Part shown: positions 20,096 to 29,592 of the stretch, one piece after another
Numbering within the stretch: position 1 is the stretch's first letter
Layout: each line of letters starts with the position of its first letter
The notes under the pieces: generated by a model
Told to the model about the DNA's origin: nothing
Database searches by the model: none
The model's input: the letters and a program-made list of their open reading frames with translations, nothing else
Translations under genes and position numbers: made by a program
Origin: a virus
Length of the DNA: 64,000 nucleotides
Strand: one strand, 5' to 3'
Virus record (IMG/VR): IMGVR_UViG_3300025849_001733
Location: 1-64,000 of that record

Positions 20096-20912
20096 ACAAC
20101 AATTAAAACCTTATACAAAGCTAATGCCTTCTAAGGTTAAGTGTATTGAAGACTTAATACCTTTTGGGTTTTTTAGCGAAAAAAGTTATAATATTAGATT
20201 TAAAGATGGTGTCGACTCTGTTACGATAGATACTGTTCAAGATTCTGAGCTTGCCGGTTTTAAAAAAGATCCGTGGTCTTATAACATAGGACAATATAAC
20301 TTTAGGAATAATTGGGATCTAACATCTAACAAACAAAATATAGGTTTTTTTGGTTGTAGTTTTACATTTGGCGAAGGAATAAAACAAGAAGATACTTTTG
20401 TAGACGTTGTAAGTAAAGAATTAAATTTAAATCCGTTTAATTTTGGTTCTGCAGGTATCGGAGTTGAACGTGTTGCAAGATTATTTAGCGCAGCAACTTC
20501 GTTAATAGACTTTGAATATGCTGTTGTTACTTTGCCTGGGTGGCACAGACAATTACATATGGATTCGTATGGAACTATGATAAACTTAATACCGAATTAT
20601 CCGCATAACGGTTTTGAAAAAATGTCTAACTTGTTAACATCATTAGATGAAGACTACTATATTGTAAGAGCAGCAACATCTATAAACTGGATATATGATA
20701 TAGCAAAATATAAAGGAATAAAACTAATTTTGTCAAGTTGGGACCACCCACAAAATGAATTTTGTCAAGAAGCATTTCCTAATAACACTATAGACCCCTT
20801 TCCAAATATTGATGACAAGTGTGCAAGAGATAAAATGCACCCAGGTCCAAAGTCTCAGGCGGCACATGCAGAGCAAATTATAAAGGCATTCCATGATAGA
20901 GCTTGGGTTTAG
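20082..20912 (+). CDS. SGNH-hydrolase-like protein
   Basis: A 276-residue protein. IGFFGCSFTFGEG (residues about 87-99) gives the block I GxS nucleophile at Ser93, and CARDKMHPG near the C-terminus gives the DxxH pair (D250, H253) of SGNH/GDSL hydrolases. Members remove or transfer acyl groups on carbohydrates, lipids or peptides. No signal peptide, so it acts in the cytoplasm or in the virion. It overlaps the radical SAM gene by 14 bp and the next gene by 20 bp. A second SGNH-like gene lies at 46729. Likely part of the same glycan or modification pathway (inference). Confidence 0.7.
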   Translation: MPLRRQQLKPYTKLMPSKVKCIEDLIPFGFFSEKSYNIRFKDGVDSVTIDTVQDSELAGFKKDPWSYNIGQYNFRNNWDLTSNKQNIGFFGCSFTFGEGIKQEDTFVDVVSKELNLNPFNFGSAGIGVERVARLFSAATSLIDFEYAVVTLPGWHRQLHMDSYGTMINLIPNYPHNGFEKMSNLLTSLDEDYYIVRAATSINWIYDIAKYKGIKLILSSWDHPQNEFCQEAFPNNTIDPFPNIDDKCARDKMHPGPKSQAAHAEQIIKAFHDRAWV

Positions 20913-21858
20913 AAATATCAAAGATGAAGTGAAACATATTCATATCAAACCAGACGATAGTGAGTTAGCAAACGTATGGTTAGCACAATTTGATAGGCTA
21001 CTAGAAACACATCAAAAAAAGATATTTCAAAAAAATTTTAGTTTGTTAGGAGTTCATAACGACTATCGAACAGTAGAACATATTTGTGATGACTTAGACA
21101 GAAGCATTGCAACTATAAATTATTATTCAGACTATAAAATTACAGATAACTTTGATGCATTGCGTTATAGTTGTGATCAAGAGTTATTAAACGTACTTCA
21201 TCATCATTTTGAAACAGCACAAGGGCAACTTTGGAACCCTAGTAGTGTACTAGCAAATGCTAACGGAAAAACTAGATTGGCAATTTGTTATTTAAATCAT
21301 TGCTGTCACGAACTTGAGGCATGGTACGAAACAACAGCTATAGAAGCAGACGGATATCGGAATGGTTACTTTTATTATAATCTACTAGGCATACAGGAAC
21401 GCATTGAATTAGATCCAAAGTTTAAAAAGCAATTTACTAAAGATGTTGAAGACGGTATGGTATATTTGCATTACGCACAAACAGGTAAAACTTGGTACGA
21501 AGCATATCTTGATAATGATGATGTAGTCACAGCAGATGGTATTTCCGAACATCGTGTAATTAGCGGTGAATTTAATTTTTACTTTGGTACAGGATATGAA
21601 CTACCATCAGACGATAAGTTTACAAGTTGGTTAGAGTCAAAGGGTGTTGATCCTAAAGATGAACAACTAGCACTTGGATATGCTCCAGTTGGAAAAATAC
21701 AAAACTTACCTGACTTAGAAGCACGAGAGTTCTTTAAAGAGTATACAGATTTTTATAGTATTGAGTACAATAACAAAAGAATAGAATATGATTTTAGACA
21801 CAACGATGAACATTATGTTAATCTTCTTACAGATATATGGGACAAGTGGGGACAATGA
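20893..21858 (+). CDS. unknown protein in radical SAM island
   Basis: A 321-residue protein without a recognised domain. It is acidic, aromatic-rich and mainly helical in the first half. It contains several His pairs (LLNVLHHHFETAQGQLW, CYLNHCCHELEAWYE near residue 140) that could bind metal, and a GEFNFYFGTGYELP segment. It overlaps the SGNH gene by 20 bp and the SPASM radical SAM gene by 4 bp (ATGA), indicating tight co-translation with that enzyme. It may be a partner or substrate carrier; function cannot be assigned from sequence. Confidence 0.7.
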   Translation: MIELGFRNIKDEVKHIHIKPDDSELANVWLAQFDRLLETHQKKIFQKNFSLLGVHNDYRTVEHICDDLDRSIATINYYSDYKITDNFDALRYSCDQELLNVLHHHFETAQGQLWNPSSVLANANGKTRLAICYLNHCCHELEAWYETTAIEADGYRNGYFYYNLLGIQERIELDPKFKKQFTKDVEDGMVYLHYAQTGKTWYEAYLDNDDVVTADGISEHRVISGEFNFYFGTGYELPSDDKFTSWLESKGVDPKDEQLALGYAPVGKIQNLPDLEAREFFKEYTDFYSIEYNNKRIEYDFRHNDEHYVNLLTDIWDKWGQ

Positions 21859-22832
21859 GCGTACCTGATTTAGAACGTGCAGTAGTCGAAGTATTTGGCG
21901 GCTGTAATTACAAATGTCAAATGTGTCCACAGACTATTGGAAGAGGTAAAGAGTGGACTCGTAAGATGCCGTTTGAAATGTTTGAAAACATTTTAGATCA
22001 GTTACCTGGTAAGCCTGTGATCAACTTAGAAGGATCAGGCGAGCCAACAATGGCAAAGGACTTACCACGTTATATTGAAGCGTGTACCAAGCGCGGCTTG
22101 CCTAGTTTTATGTACAGCAACGGAAGTTTCTTTAGCGGACACTTTATGCAGGACTGTATTGATGCAGGACTTAGTTTTGCAAGATTTAGTTGTATAGGCT
22201 ATGACAAAGAAAAATATAAAGAATGGATGGCCGTTGATAATTTTGAACTACTAAAAACAAATGTAATCAAAGCAAAACAGTATATCAAAGAAACTAACAG
22301 TAAGTGCGAAATAAGCAGTTACCATTTAATATTAGATAACAATCAAATTGAATACGAAGTTGATCAATACAGAAATAACTTTATAGGTCCTACAGGTACA
22401 ATAGGATACATATGGAAAATGCACAACTGGAGCGGCAACTACCAACCATTGTATGTACGTGACCCTAGTAAGCGTAGAACATGCGGCAGACCATTTGCTC
22501 CAGAGATTACAATACGTTCAGGAGGCATTGGAGGATTAAAAGGTGCTGTAACTCCTTGCTGTCAAACAATGGGACCACCTAATGAAAGTAAAAGTGTACT
22601 AGGACATACACAAGTACAAACTATAGAAGAAATATGGTACGGAGACGAATACAACAAACTTCGTAAAGCACATGAAATGAAAGACTTTGATAGTATAGAC
22701 TATTGTAAAAATTGTGATTTTTTATATGAAGATCCTGAAGTACTAGTTTGGAGCAACGACAAAAAAGCAAGTACAGATCATATGTTAGGTACAAACTTTA
22801 GTTTACGTGATTTTATGGTTGACAAAAAATAA
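21855..22832 (+). CDS. radical SAM protein with C-terminal SPASM-like domain
   Basis: A 325-residue protein with the start chosen at the ATGA overlap (MSVPDLER); the upstream in-frame codons are probably not used. The motif CNYKCQMC (C17, C21, C24) lies at the very N-terminus, followed by INLEGSGEPTM. The C-terminal domain has TPCCQT, a GHTQVQTIEEIWYG segment and a DYCKNC pair, as in SPASM domains that hold auxiliary 4Fe-4S clusters. This is the classical order, the reverse of the N-terminal twitch paralogs. Substrate unknown. It ends 20 bp before a gene with its own promoter. Confidence 0.88.
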   Translation: MSVPDLERAVVEVFGGCNYKCQMCPQTIGRGKEWTRKMPFEMFENILDQLPGKPVINLEGSGEPTMAKDLPRYIEACTKRGLPSFMYSNGSFFSGHFMQDCIDAGLSFARFSCIGYDKEKYKEWMAVDNFELLKTNVIKAKQYIKETNSKCEISSYHLILDNNQIEYEVDQYRNNFIGPTGTIGYIWKMHNWSGNYQPLYVRDPSKRRTCGRPFAPEITIRSGGIGGLKGAVTPCCQTMGPPNESKSVLGHTQVQTIEEIWYGDEYNKLRKAHEMKDFDSIDYCKNCDFLYEDPEVLVWSNDKKASTDHMLGTNFSLRDFMVDKK

Positions 22833-22846
22833 AAAGGTAGTATAAT
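22819..22846 (+). promoter_or_regulatory. sigma70-type promoter, leaderless start
   Basis: TTGACA at 22819-22824, a 16-bp spacer and TATAAT at 22841-22846. Only six bases separate the -10 box from the ATG at 22853, so transcription would begin at or next to the start codon. The -35 box lies in the last codons of the upstream gene. Confidence 0.7.
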
Positions 22847-22852
22847 AGTAGC

Positions 22853-23539
22853 ATGTATGATATTGTCTTCATAAGTTATAATGAAACAAACGCAGACGAA
22901 AATTGGCAACAACTAAAGTCAAGATTTCCTAGAGCAAAACGTGTTGACGGTGTTAAAGGTATACATCAGGCGCACATTGTTGCTGCTAAGAAATGTTTTA
23001 CTAAAATGTTTTGGGTAGTTGATGCTGATGCACAGATACTTGATACATTTAATTTTGATTATAAAGTTGATGAGTATGATTTAGAAACTGTGCATGTATG
23101 GCGTAGTAGCAATCCTATTAATGGTTTAGTTTATGGTTACGGAGGTGTAAAACTACTTCCGAGGAAACTTACAATAAATATGGATCTTACTAAGACAGAT
23201 ATGACTACTAGTATTAGTACATATTTTAAAGCCATGCCAGACATATCAAATGTTACAGCATTTAACACAAGTGAGTTTGAAGCCTGGAAGGGTGCATTTA
23301 GAGAATGCACTAAATTAGCAAGTAAAACAATACAAGGACAAAATGATGAAGAAACAGAACAAAGACTTAAGACCTGGTGCGAACTGGGATCAGATTCACT
23401 GTTTGGAAAATACGCTATTCGTGGTGCTTGCAATGGCCGCGACTTTGGTTATAGTGCTATCAATTCACCAGATAAGTTAAAATTAATTAACGACTTCGAT
23501 TGGTTATATGAACAATTTTCAAAACATACCCTGGGATAA
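22853..23539 (+). CDS. GT-A-like glycosyltransferase
   Basis: A 228-residue intact paralog of the broken gene at 13713: DIVFISYNETNADENW at the N-terminus, KRVDGVKGIHQAHIVAA, and a DAD motif at residues 57-59 (FWVVDADA). The Asp triad and the strand context fit the nucleotide-sugar and metal site of GT-A enzymes. It starts directly behind a promoter, apparently leaderless, and overlaps the next radical SAM gene by 32 bp. The sugar and acceptor are unknown. It may decorate the product of the radical SAM enzymes (inference). Confidence 0.7.
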   Translation: MYDIVFISYNETNADENWQQLKSRFPRAKRVDGVKGIHQAHIVAAKKCFTKMFWVVDADAQILDTFNFDYKVDEYDLETVHVWRSSNPINGLVYGYGGVKLLPRKLTINMDLTKTDMTTSISTYFKAMPDISNVTAFNTSEFEAWKGAFRECTKLASKTIQGQNDEETEQRLKTWCELGSDSLFGKYAIRGACNGRDFGYSAINSPDKLKLINDFDWLYEQFSKHTLG

Positions 23540-24497
23540 TATTACTGAGTTTGGCCAGAAAACTCTCCTAAAGAGCCATCTTTTCACGGTTTCGTGGATC
23601 CTGGCTAGATTTTGTAATTATTCATGCAGTTATTGCTGGCCATACGCTAGATCTAGTACCCCTGACCATCAGGATTTAGAATTGTACTTAAAGACCATAG
23701 ATAGTATCAAAGCACAGGCTCGCGCAAACGGGTTTACAGACTTCCATTTTAGTTTTAGTGGAGGCGAACCTACAGCATATAAATACTTTGGAGATGTTAT
23801 TGATCATTATTGTAATGATAGCGATCCTAAATATCAAAGTATACATATGACTACTAATTTGTCTCCTGGAAGCAAATGGTGGAATAGATGGATAGAATCA
23901 ACAAGCAAACTTCAGCGTAGAAGTATTACAGCAAGCTATCACGCAGAGTTTGCTAATGAACAAGAGTTTGGAGACAAATGTCTTCAACTTATGAAAGCAG
24001 GTGTACATGTTACGATTAATCAAGTTATGGTTCCAGAAATGTTTGAAGATCTTTACGAAAGGCTTGAACGATTTGCCACCAGAGGTATTAACGTCACTCT
24101 CAAGCCCCAGTCCGATCCAACCGCCTCCTACGTGGTACATGGATATAGTGAAGACCAGATCACAAGAATGCAAACCGGATTCCCGCAACAAATCCAAGGC
24201 GAAACAATCGCTCAAATCGAACTTAAAGATGCTCAAGGAGTAACTTACGAGTTAGATCAAGCAGAACGGTTTAACGCATTTGGCTTTAACAAGTTTAAAG
24301 GTTGGACATGTAATGCAGGATACCAAGGATGTGTTATACGTGAGAACGAAGTTAAGCGAAGCTATAGTTGCCATGATGAACCCTTAGGCACGTTAGACGG
24401 CGGATTTGAGCTGTTTAAAGCACCATCTAAGTGTATTACTCCTAGTTGTGTAAGTAGTGCTGATAGCAAAATACCAAAGGTAAAATATGAAAATTGA
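23508..24497 (+). CDS. radical SAM protein, GWxC subfamily
   Basis: A 329-residue protein with CNYSCSYC (C36, C40, C43) followed by WPYARSSTPDHQD, and FHFSFSGGEPTAYKYF. The C-terminal part carries NKFKGWTCNAGYQGC and further cysteines (SYSCHDEP, SKCITPSC), an auxiliary Cys domain shared with four other genes here. About 24080-24240 the codons become GC-richer (CTC, CCC, GCC, TCC) than in the rest of the gene, suggesting a recombined patch. It overlaps its neighbours by 32 and 11 bp. It should make a deoxyadenosyl radical; the substrate is unknown. Confidence 0.85.
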   Translation: MNNFQNIPWDNITEFGQKTLLKSHLFTVSWILARFCNYSCSYCWPYARSSTPDHQDLELYLKTIDSIKAQARANGFTDFHFSFSGGEPTAYKYFGDVIDHYCNDSDPKYQSIHMTTNLSPGSKWWNRWIESTSKLQRRSITASYHAEFANEQEFGDKCLQLMKAGVHVTINQVMVPEMFEDLYERLERFATRGINVTLKPQSDPTASYVVHGYSEDQITRMQTGFPQQIQGETIAQIELKDAQGVTYELDQAERFNAFGFNKFKGWTCNAGYQGCVIRENEVKRSYSCHDEPLGTLDGGFELFKAPSKCITPSCVSSADSKIPKVKYEN

Positions 24498-25092
24498 TAT
24501 ACAAGACGTATTATTTTGGATGGATGCAATCCGCAATAGCGATGATCAATATCGCACACTTGAAAGTTTTTGGAAAGGGCAAGTAAACAGTAAAGTATGG
24601 CTAGCAACCGAGTTATATAAAACAATATCCAAAACAAAGAAGAATAATATAGTTATATACGGTGGTTGGAACGGAGTGCTGGCAAGTATACTGTTTAACA
24701 GTCGCCTACCTTTAAAACGCATTACAAGCGTGGATATAGACCCTGTGTGCGAAGATATAGCAAACACAGTAAACAAGCGTTATGAAATGTTAGGTAAATT
24801 TGAAGCTGTTACACATGACATGTGTAAGTACGTTACAGGGGCAGATGTTGTAATTAATACAAGTTGTGAACACATAACACAAGAGCAATACGATCAATGG
24901 TTAGATAATCAACCTGACAATGCACTAATTGTACTACAAAGCAATAACTATTTTGATCTAGACGAACATATTAGATGCAGTACAGATTTAGATGACTTTA
25001 CCCGTATGAGTAAAATAAAACCCTATTACAGGGGAACACTCGATATGCCAAAATATGATCGTTATATGATAATAGGTAAAAAGAATGTTTAG
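24487..25092 (+). CDS. class I SAM-dependent methyltransferase-like protein
   Basis: A 201-residue protein with a Rossmann methyltransferase pattern: motif I NNIVIYGGWNGVLAS (residues about 53-67), an acidic end of strand 2 in SVDIDPVCEDI (81-91), and ADVVINTSCEH at the strand-4 position. The catalytic acceptor is not obvious. It overlaps radical SAM genes on both sides (11 and 8 bp), so it is made together with them and probably uses the same metabolite pool of S-adenosylmethionine. Substrate unknown; methylation of a small molecule or glycan is a guess. Confidence 0.75.
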   Translation: MKIDIQDVLFWMDAIRNSDDQYRTLESFWKGQVNSKVWLATELYKTISKTKKNNIVIYGGWNGVLASILFNSRLPLKRITSVDIDPVCEDIANTVNKRYEMLGKFEAVTHDMCKYVTGADVVINTSCEHITQEQYDQWLDNQPDNALIVLQSNNYFDLDEHIRCSTDLDDFTRMSKIKPYYRGTLDMPKYDRYMIIGKKNV

Positions 25093-26164
25093 TTTTAGTG
25101 ATTTAAAAGATATACACTTAGAAATTACAAATCGCTGCCAAGCAAGTTGTCCAATGTGTAGTAGAAACTATCATGGGGGACTTGAAAATCCTCTTATCAA
25201 AAACAATGACTGGACATTAGAAGATTTTAAAAAGATATTATCAATAGATGTACTTGAACAAATAAATGGTTTTTACTTTTGTGGAAACTTTGGTGATCCT
25301 ATTATCAATGACGAATTAATTGAGATGGTAGAGTATGCCGCAACAATTAATCCTAAATTAAATATTAGAATACACACAAACGGAAGTGCAAGAAATATAG
25401 ACTGGTGGACACGACTTGCAAAAGTATTGCCGGATACACACAACGTTATTTTTGCTATTGACGGATTAGAAGATACACATAAGCTCTATCGAATAGGAAC
25501 AAGCTACAGAAAGATATTACAAAATGCAAAAGCATTTATTGATGCAGGTGGAACAGCAGAATGGTGTTTTATAAAATTTAAACACAACGAGCATCAAGTA
25601 GAACAAGCACAGGACATTGCAAAACAACTAGGATTTAGTTTATTTGTTGAAAAGAATAGTAGCAGATTTATTGGCACTCCTGAATTTCCTGTATACAACA
25701 AGACTGGAGAAACTACACATTACTTAGAAGCACCTAGTAATAGTGATGTTACATTTATTACAGAAGATACAGTTAAGAATTATAAAGATATATTAAGTAA
25801 TTCAAAGATAGACTGTTATGTATTACAAACTAAAGAAGTATATATTGATGCATATAAAAATATATTTCCTTGTTGCTTCTTAGCAAGCACACCGTACAAC
25901 TATGCAAAACCAAATGACATTACAACTACAGTAAGAACACATATGCACGAACAATATTTAGACTTAATAGAAAAATTAGGAAATACTAATGCACTTGAAA
26001 ATACTTTACAACAAGTAATTGATTCACTTTCTTGGCAAACTGTGTGGAAAAACTATTGGGGTGACGACATGTTAATTACATGCGCAAGAACTTGTGGCCG
26101 ATCAAAAGAATTGCCTAAGCCCAAGGATCAATTTATTAAAGTAATAGGATTAAACAATGAGTGA
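25085..26164 (+). CDS. radical SAM protein with C-terminal SPASM-like domain
   Basis: A 359-residue protein with CQASCPMC (C18, C22, C25), then GFYFCGNFGDP in place of the usual GGEP strand and IRIHTNGSA. The C-terminal region has FPCCFLA and TCARTCGRS, fitting an auxiliary cluster domain of SPASM type. The second radical SAM protein of this architecture in the window, with the one at 21855. It overlaps neighbours by 8 bp each way. The GEP motif change to GDP is conserved in several SPASM proteins and need not impair S-adenosylmethionine binding. Confidence 0.87.
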   Translation: MFSFSDLKDIHLEITNRCQASCPMCSRNYHGGLENPLIKNNDWTLEDFKKILSIDVLEQINGFYFCGNFGDPIINDELIEMVEYAATINPKLNIRIHTNGSARNIDWWTRLAKVLPDTHNVIFAIDGLEDTHKLYRIGTSYRKILQNAKAFIDAGGTAEWCFIKFKHNEHQVEQAQDIAKQLGFSLFVEKNSSRFIGTPEFPVYNKTGETTHYLEAPSNSDVTFITEDTVKNYKDILSNSKIDCYVLQTKEVYIDAYKNIFPCCFLASTPYNYAKPNDITTTVRTHMHEQYLDLIEKLGNTNALENTLQQVIDSLSWQTVWKNYWGDDMLITCARTCGRSKELPKPKDQFIKVIGLNNE

Positions 26165-27582
26165 AAACTGGTGGTATAATAATAAAGATAGTGAACTAGG
26201 TAAGTATCAGCGAAACATTGAAACTAGTTCAAATAGTCCTACATTCTGCGTTTTACCTTGGATACATTTTGCTACTAGGCCCAATGGTGATATGAGATTA
26301 TGCTGTTCGTCAAATGCTAGTGGCGCAGGAGGAGACCATACTGTTGGTCTTGTCAAAATGGAAAACGGTAAAGCAGCTAACTTTGGCAAAGATACACCTA
26401 TGGAAGCATGGAATAACGATTACATGAAAAGTGTAAGGACGACTATGCTTGATGGCAAAATACCTGCAAGTTGTGCAAAGTGTTTTCAAGAAGAAAAGGT
26501 GGGCGTAGTAAGTAAGCGTATATGGGAAACAGAAACTTGGCGTCGAGATGACGACGGCGTAGATATTCCATACTTAATTGAGCAAACACAAGCAGACGGA
26601 ACAGTACCGGAAGAATTAGTTTACTTAGATCTGCGACTAGGCCATACGTGTAATATTAAATGCGTAATGTGTAGTCCACACGATAGTTCAAAGTGGGTAG
26701 CAGATCATAAAAAACTTATTCCTGTATTACAAGATCCGGAAGTTAAAAGGCAAATGCAATTTGACAGAAGTACATTTAACAATAAGTGGCATGAAAAAGA
26801 TACATTTTGGGAAGAAATGTATGCACAAATACCTAATCTAAAACAAGTGTACTTTGCAGGCGGCGAGCCTTTAATGATTAAAGAACACAAGATGTTTATT
26901 GAAGAAATATTACGTCAAGGATATCAAGATAAAATACTTCTACGTTATAACTCTAATGGATTATTAGTTGACGAAGATCTAATTGAAATGTGGAGCAAGT
27001 TTAAGAAAGTTAAATTTGCTGTAAGCATGGACGCTAGTCACGAACGTGACGAATACATACGTTTTCCTACAGACTTCGAAACTGTAGAAAAAACTCTACA
27101 TATGCTTGACAACACTCCTGACAATATACAAACAAGTTTAGCAACAGCAATTCAAATATTCAACGTAAAACACTTACCAGACTTTATGAAATGGAAATTG
27201 GAAAGCGGATTTAAAAAACTAAATGTCGGCGAAGTTCCAGGCGGAGTACAAATGGGAGGCGGCCGGCGGCCTAGTTAACATGCACTTACTATACATTCCA
27301 ACATTTCTAAGTATACAAATTTTACCTAAAGATGATAAAGAAGAAGTTAAAGAACGTTTTATGGACTTTAAAGATTGGCTATGGAAAAACTATAGACAAG
27401 ATGACGAATATTGGAAACATAATCCATATGGGTGGAAACGTTGGGAAGCAGTTCTTAATCATATGAATGCACAGGACAACAGTCACTTATTACCAGGATT
27501 TAAAGAATATACAAACAAACTTGATGCAATACGCAATCTAAATGCAGCCAAGGTATTTCCAGAGCTTGCTCACTTGCTATGA
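26157..27582 (+). CDS. radical SAM protein with N-terminal twitch-like domain, frameshifted by a 7-bp duplication
   Basis: Removal of one GGCGGCC unit at 27258-27271 joins two frames into 472 residues (junction QMGGGLVNMHLLYIP). The N-terminal domain has TFCVLPWIHFATRPNG, LCCSS and SCAKC; the core motif is CNIKCVMC (C165, C169, C172), followed by VYFAGGEPLMIKEH. The broken form ends at 27279 and lacks the last 97 residues, which match the C-terminal part of the paralogs at 18824 and 31567. Core residues are intact in the first fragment, so a truncated enzyme might still bind its cluster. Overlaps of 8 and 4 bp with neighbours. Confidence 0.82.
27258..27271 (+). repeat. 7-bp perfect tandem duplication causing a frameshift
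   Basis: GGCGGCC is present twice, at 27258-27264 and 27265-27271. The unit is unusually GC-rich for this genome. Removing one copy gives the expected reading frame. Confidence 0.85.
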
Positions 27583-28529
27583 TCAATCGTATTGAAAACA
27601 ATCAAGATTCTAATATGGTGCGTATTGAATATATGCCAGGCAACACTTGTAACCATAAGTGTCATTATTGTTTTCCAGGCAGCAACGAAGGCGACCAGCC
27701 TTGGCCAGACGTTAGTATAGTAAAACAAAATCTATCACATCTACTAACACACTATGAGAACAATGGCAAGCCTAAAAGTAACTTATACATTGTAGGCGGT
27801 GAGCCTACATTATGGAAAGGCTTAGAAGAACTTTGTCAGTATTTAAAAAGCAAACATAACATTATTATTGAAATGAGTACAAACGGTACTCGCAAACTTA
27901 ATTGGTGGAAAGCTAATGCAAAGAATTTTGACCATGTTGAAGTTAGTGTACACAGAGAGTTTGCTAATCTTGATCATTTAATAACAGTATGCGATACACT
28001 GTATGACTTAGGTGTATTTGTTAATGCTGACGTTTTAATAGACCCAACTGACTTTAAACAAAGCGTGGCTAATCTTGAATATCTAAAAACACACTGTAAA
28101 AACAAATGGCCTATTATTGCAAAAATAGTTCATTTTAATGGTCAACATAGATATACTGACACACAACTAGAATATTTTGAAAACGTAATTAAACAATATC
28201 CTACACAAGAATGGTTTGATACAGCTAATAAAAAACCTCTAAGAAACATAAAGATACATTCAGATGATAACATCATTACTGTAAACAACGACAATTATTT
28301 AATTGCAAATAATTTAAATAAGTTTCAAGGATGGACTTGTAACTTAGGTGTAGACTTTATAAAAATATTTCCAGATGGAAGAATTACAGGAAACTGTCAA
28401 CAAAAACTATTTGGCAATTTACATGATGATGACTTTACACAAACATATAGTCCTGAGATTAAACCTTTAGTATGCGATAGATATCGTTGCGTATGTAGTG
28501 AAGAAACGGTAATAGAAAAATATGCCTGA
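27579..28529 (+). CDS. radical SAM protein, GWxC subfamily
   Basis: A 316-residue protein with CNHKCHYC (C24, C28, C31), LYIVGGEPTLWKGLE and IEMSTNGTR. The C-terminal auxiliary region starts with NKFQGWTCNLGVDF, then GNCQQK and VCDRYRCVC. The layout is the same as in the genes at 23508, 28522, 29593 and 30666. It overlaps its neighbours by 4 and 8 bp. No peptide-type precursor lies next to it, so the substrate cannot be deduced from position. Confidence 0.87.
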   Translation: MINRIENNQDSNMVRIEYMPGNTCNHKCHYCFPGSNEGDQPWPDVSIVKQNLSHLLTHYENNGKPKSNLYIVGGEPTLWKGLEELCQYLKSKHNIIIEMSTNGTRKLNWWKANAKNFDHVEVSVHREFANLDHLITVCDTLYDLGVFVNADVLIDPTDFKQSVANLEYLKTHCKNKWPIIAKIVHFNGQHRYTDTQLEYFENVIKQYPTQEWFDTANKKPLRNIKIHSDDNIITVNNDNYLIANNLNKFQGWTCNLGVDFIKIFPDGRITGNCQQKLFGNLHDDDFTQTYSPEIKPLVCDRYRCVCSEETVIEKYA

Positions 28530-29586
28530 CTTTGATATATTAGAACCTTTAGATAATCTATACTTTTCGGTAGAATGGGAAACTACTTTAAAATGTAATC
28601 TAGACTGTAGTTACTGTGGCAAAGATGGTCATGATAATACTAAACCTCATCCTAGTTTAGATGATAGTTTAAAAACACTAGACTTTATGTTTGATTACTT
28701 AGAACTACAAATGAAGGATAAACCGCAATACTTCCAACAGCATGTTAATCTAAATGTATTTGGCGGCGAAAGTTTATTTCACCCTAATATTATAGAAATA
28801 TTAGATTATGCAAATGAAAAAAGAAATGCTGCACCTTGGCAAATGCATATAAGCACAATTACTAATGCTGTAGTTGGCCCAAATCTTTGGAAAAAAATAG
28901 TAGATAAAATAGATTATTTTACTGTTAGTTTTCATGTAGAAAGTTTAGATAAACAAAAAGATCAAATAAAACAAAATTTATTATACCTGCAAAATAAAGA
29001 AAAAAAGTTTCACGTTAGTATTATGATGCACCCTAAGTATTGGGATGAATGTATTGATATCGTAGAATGGTGTAAAACTAATAATATAGTCTGTACTCCG
29101 AGACAAATAGATCACCATTGGTTAGATCGAAGATTTATATATAATGATAAACAATCATCTTTTTTAACCGGAGAAGAACCTATTAGAATAGTAGATAAAA
29201 TAGGAAAGGTACTGACTAATGGTATAAAGCTAACACCATCTGGAAGATCTTGTTGTAGTAATCAAAATATGTGTACTAACAAATGTGACACAGTTAATTA
29301 TGTGCAAAATAATTTTAAAGGATGGCATTGTAGCGTAGACAAGTTCTTTTTATACATTAGACAGACAACCGGTGAAGTCTTTACAAATAAAGATTGTAAA
29401 ATGAATCATGATGGGAAAGTTGGTCCTATTGGTTATTTAAACGACACTCGATCTATTATTAATAATCTAAAAAAAGGAACACCTACTATTATATGTAAAA
29501 AGTCTGCGTGTTGGTGCGGACTGTGTGCTCCTAAAGCAAGTAATAAAACGGATTATACTACAATAATGGAAAAATATAAGAGATAA
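28522..29586 (+). CDS. radical SAM protein, GWxC subfamily
   Basis: A 354-residue protein with CNLDCSYC (C25, C29, C32) followed by GKDGHDN, and LNVFGGESLFHPNI (GGES replaces GGEP). Auxiliary cysteines include SCCSNQNMCTNKCD, NNFKGWHCSVDKFF and a CWCGLC end. The last gene of the plus arm; its stop lies 6 bp from the stop of the opposing gene at 29593, its closest relative by motif layout (CC...C, FKGWHC, CGCGMC). This inverted neighbouring pair suggests an inverted duplication at the convergence point. Confidence 0.87.
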   Translation: MPDFDILEPLDNLYFSVEWETTLKCNLDCSYCGKDGHDNTKPHPSLDDSLKTLDFMFDYLELQMKDKPQYFQQHVNLNVFGGESLFHPNIIEILDYANEKRNAAPWQMHISTITNAVVGPNLWKKIVDKIDYFTVSFHVESLDKQKDQIKQNLLYLQNKEKKFHVSIMMHPKYWDECIDIVEWCKTNNIVCTPRQIDHHWLDRRFIYNDKQSSFLTGEEPIRIVDKIGKVLTNGIKLTPSGRSCCSNQNMCTNKCDTVNYVQNNFKGWHCSVDKFFLYIRQTTGEVFTNKDCKMNHDGKVGPIGYLNDTRSIINNLKKGTPTIICKKSACWCGLCAPKASNKTDYTTIMEKYKR

Positions 29587-29592
29587 AAACTG

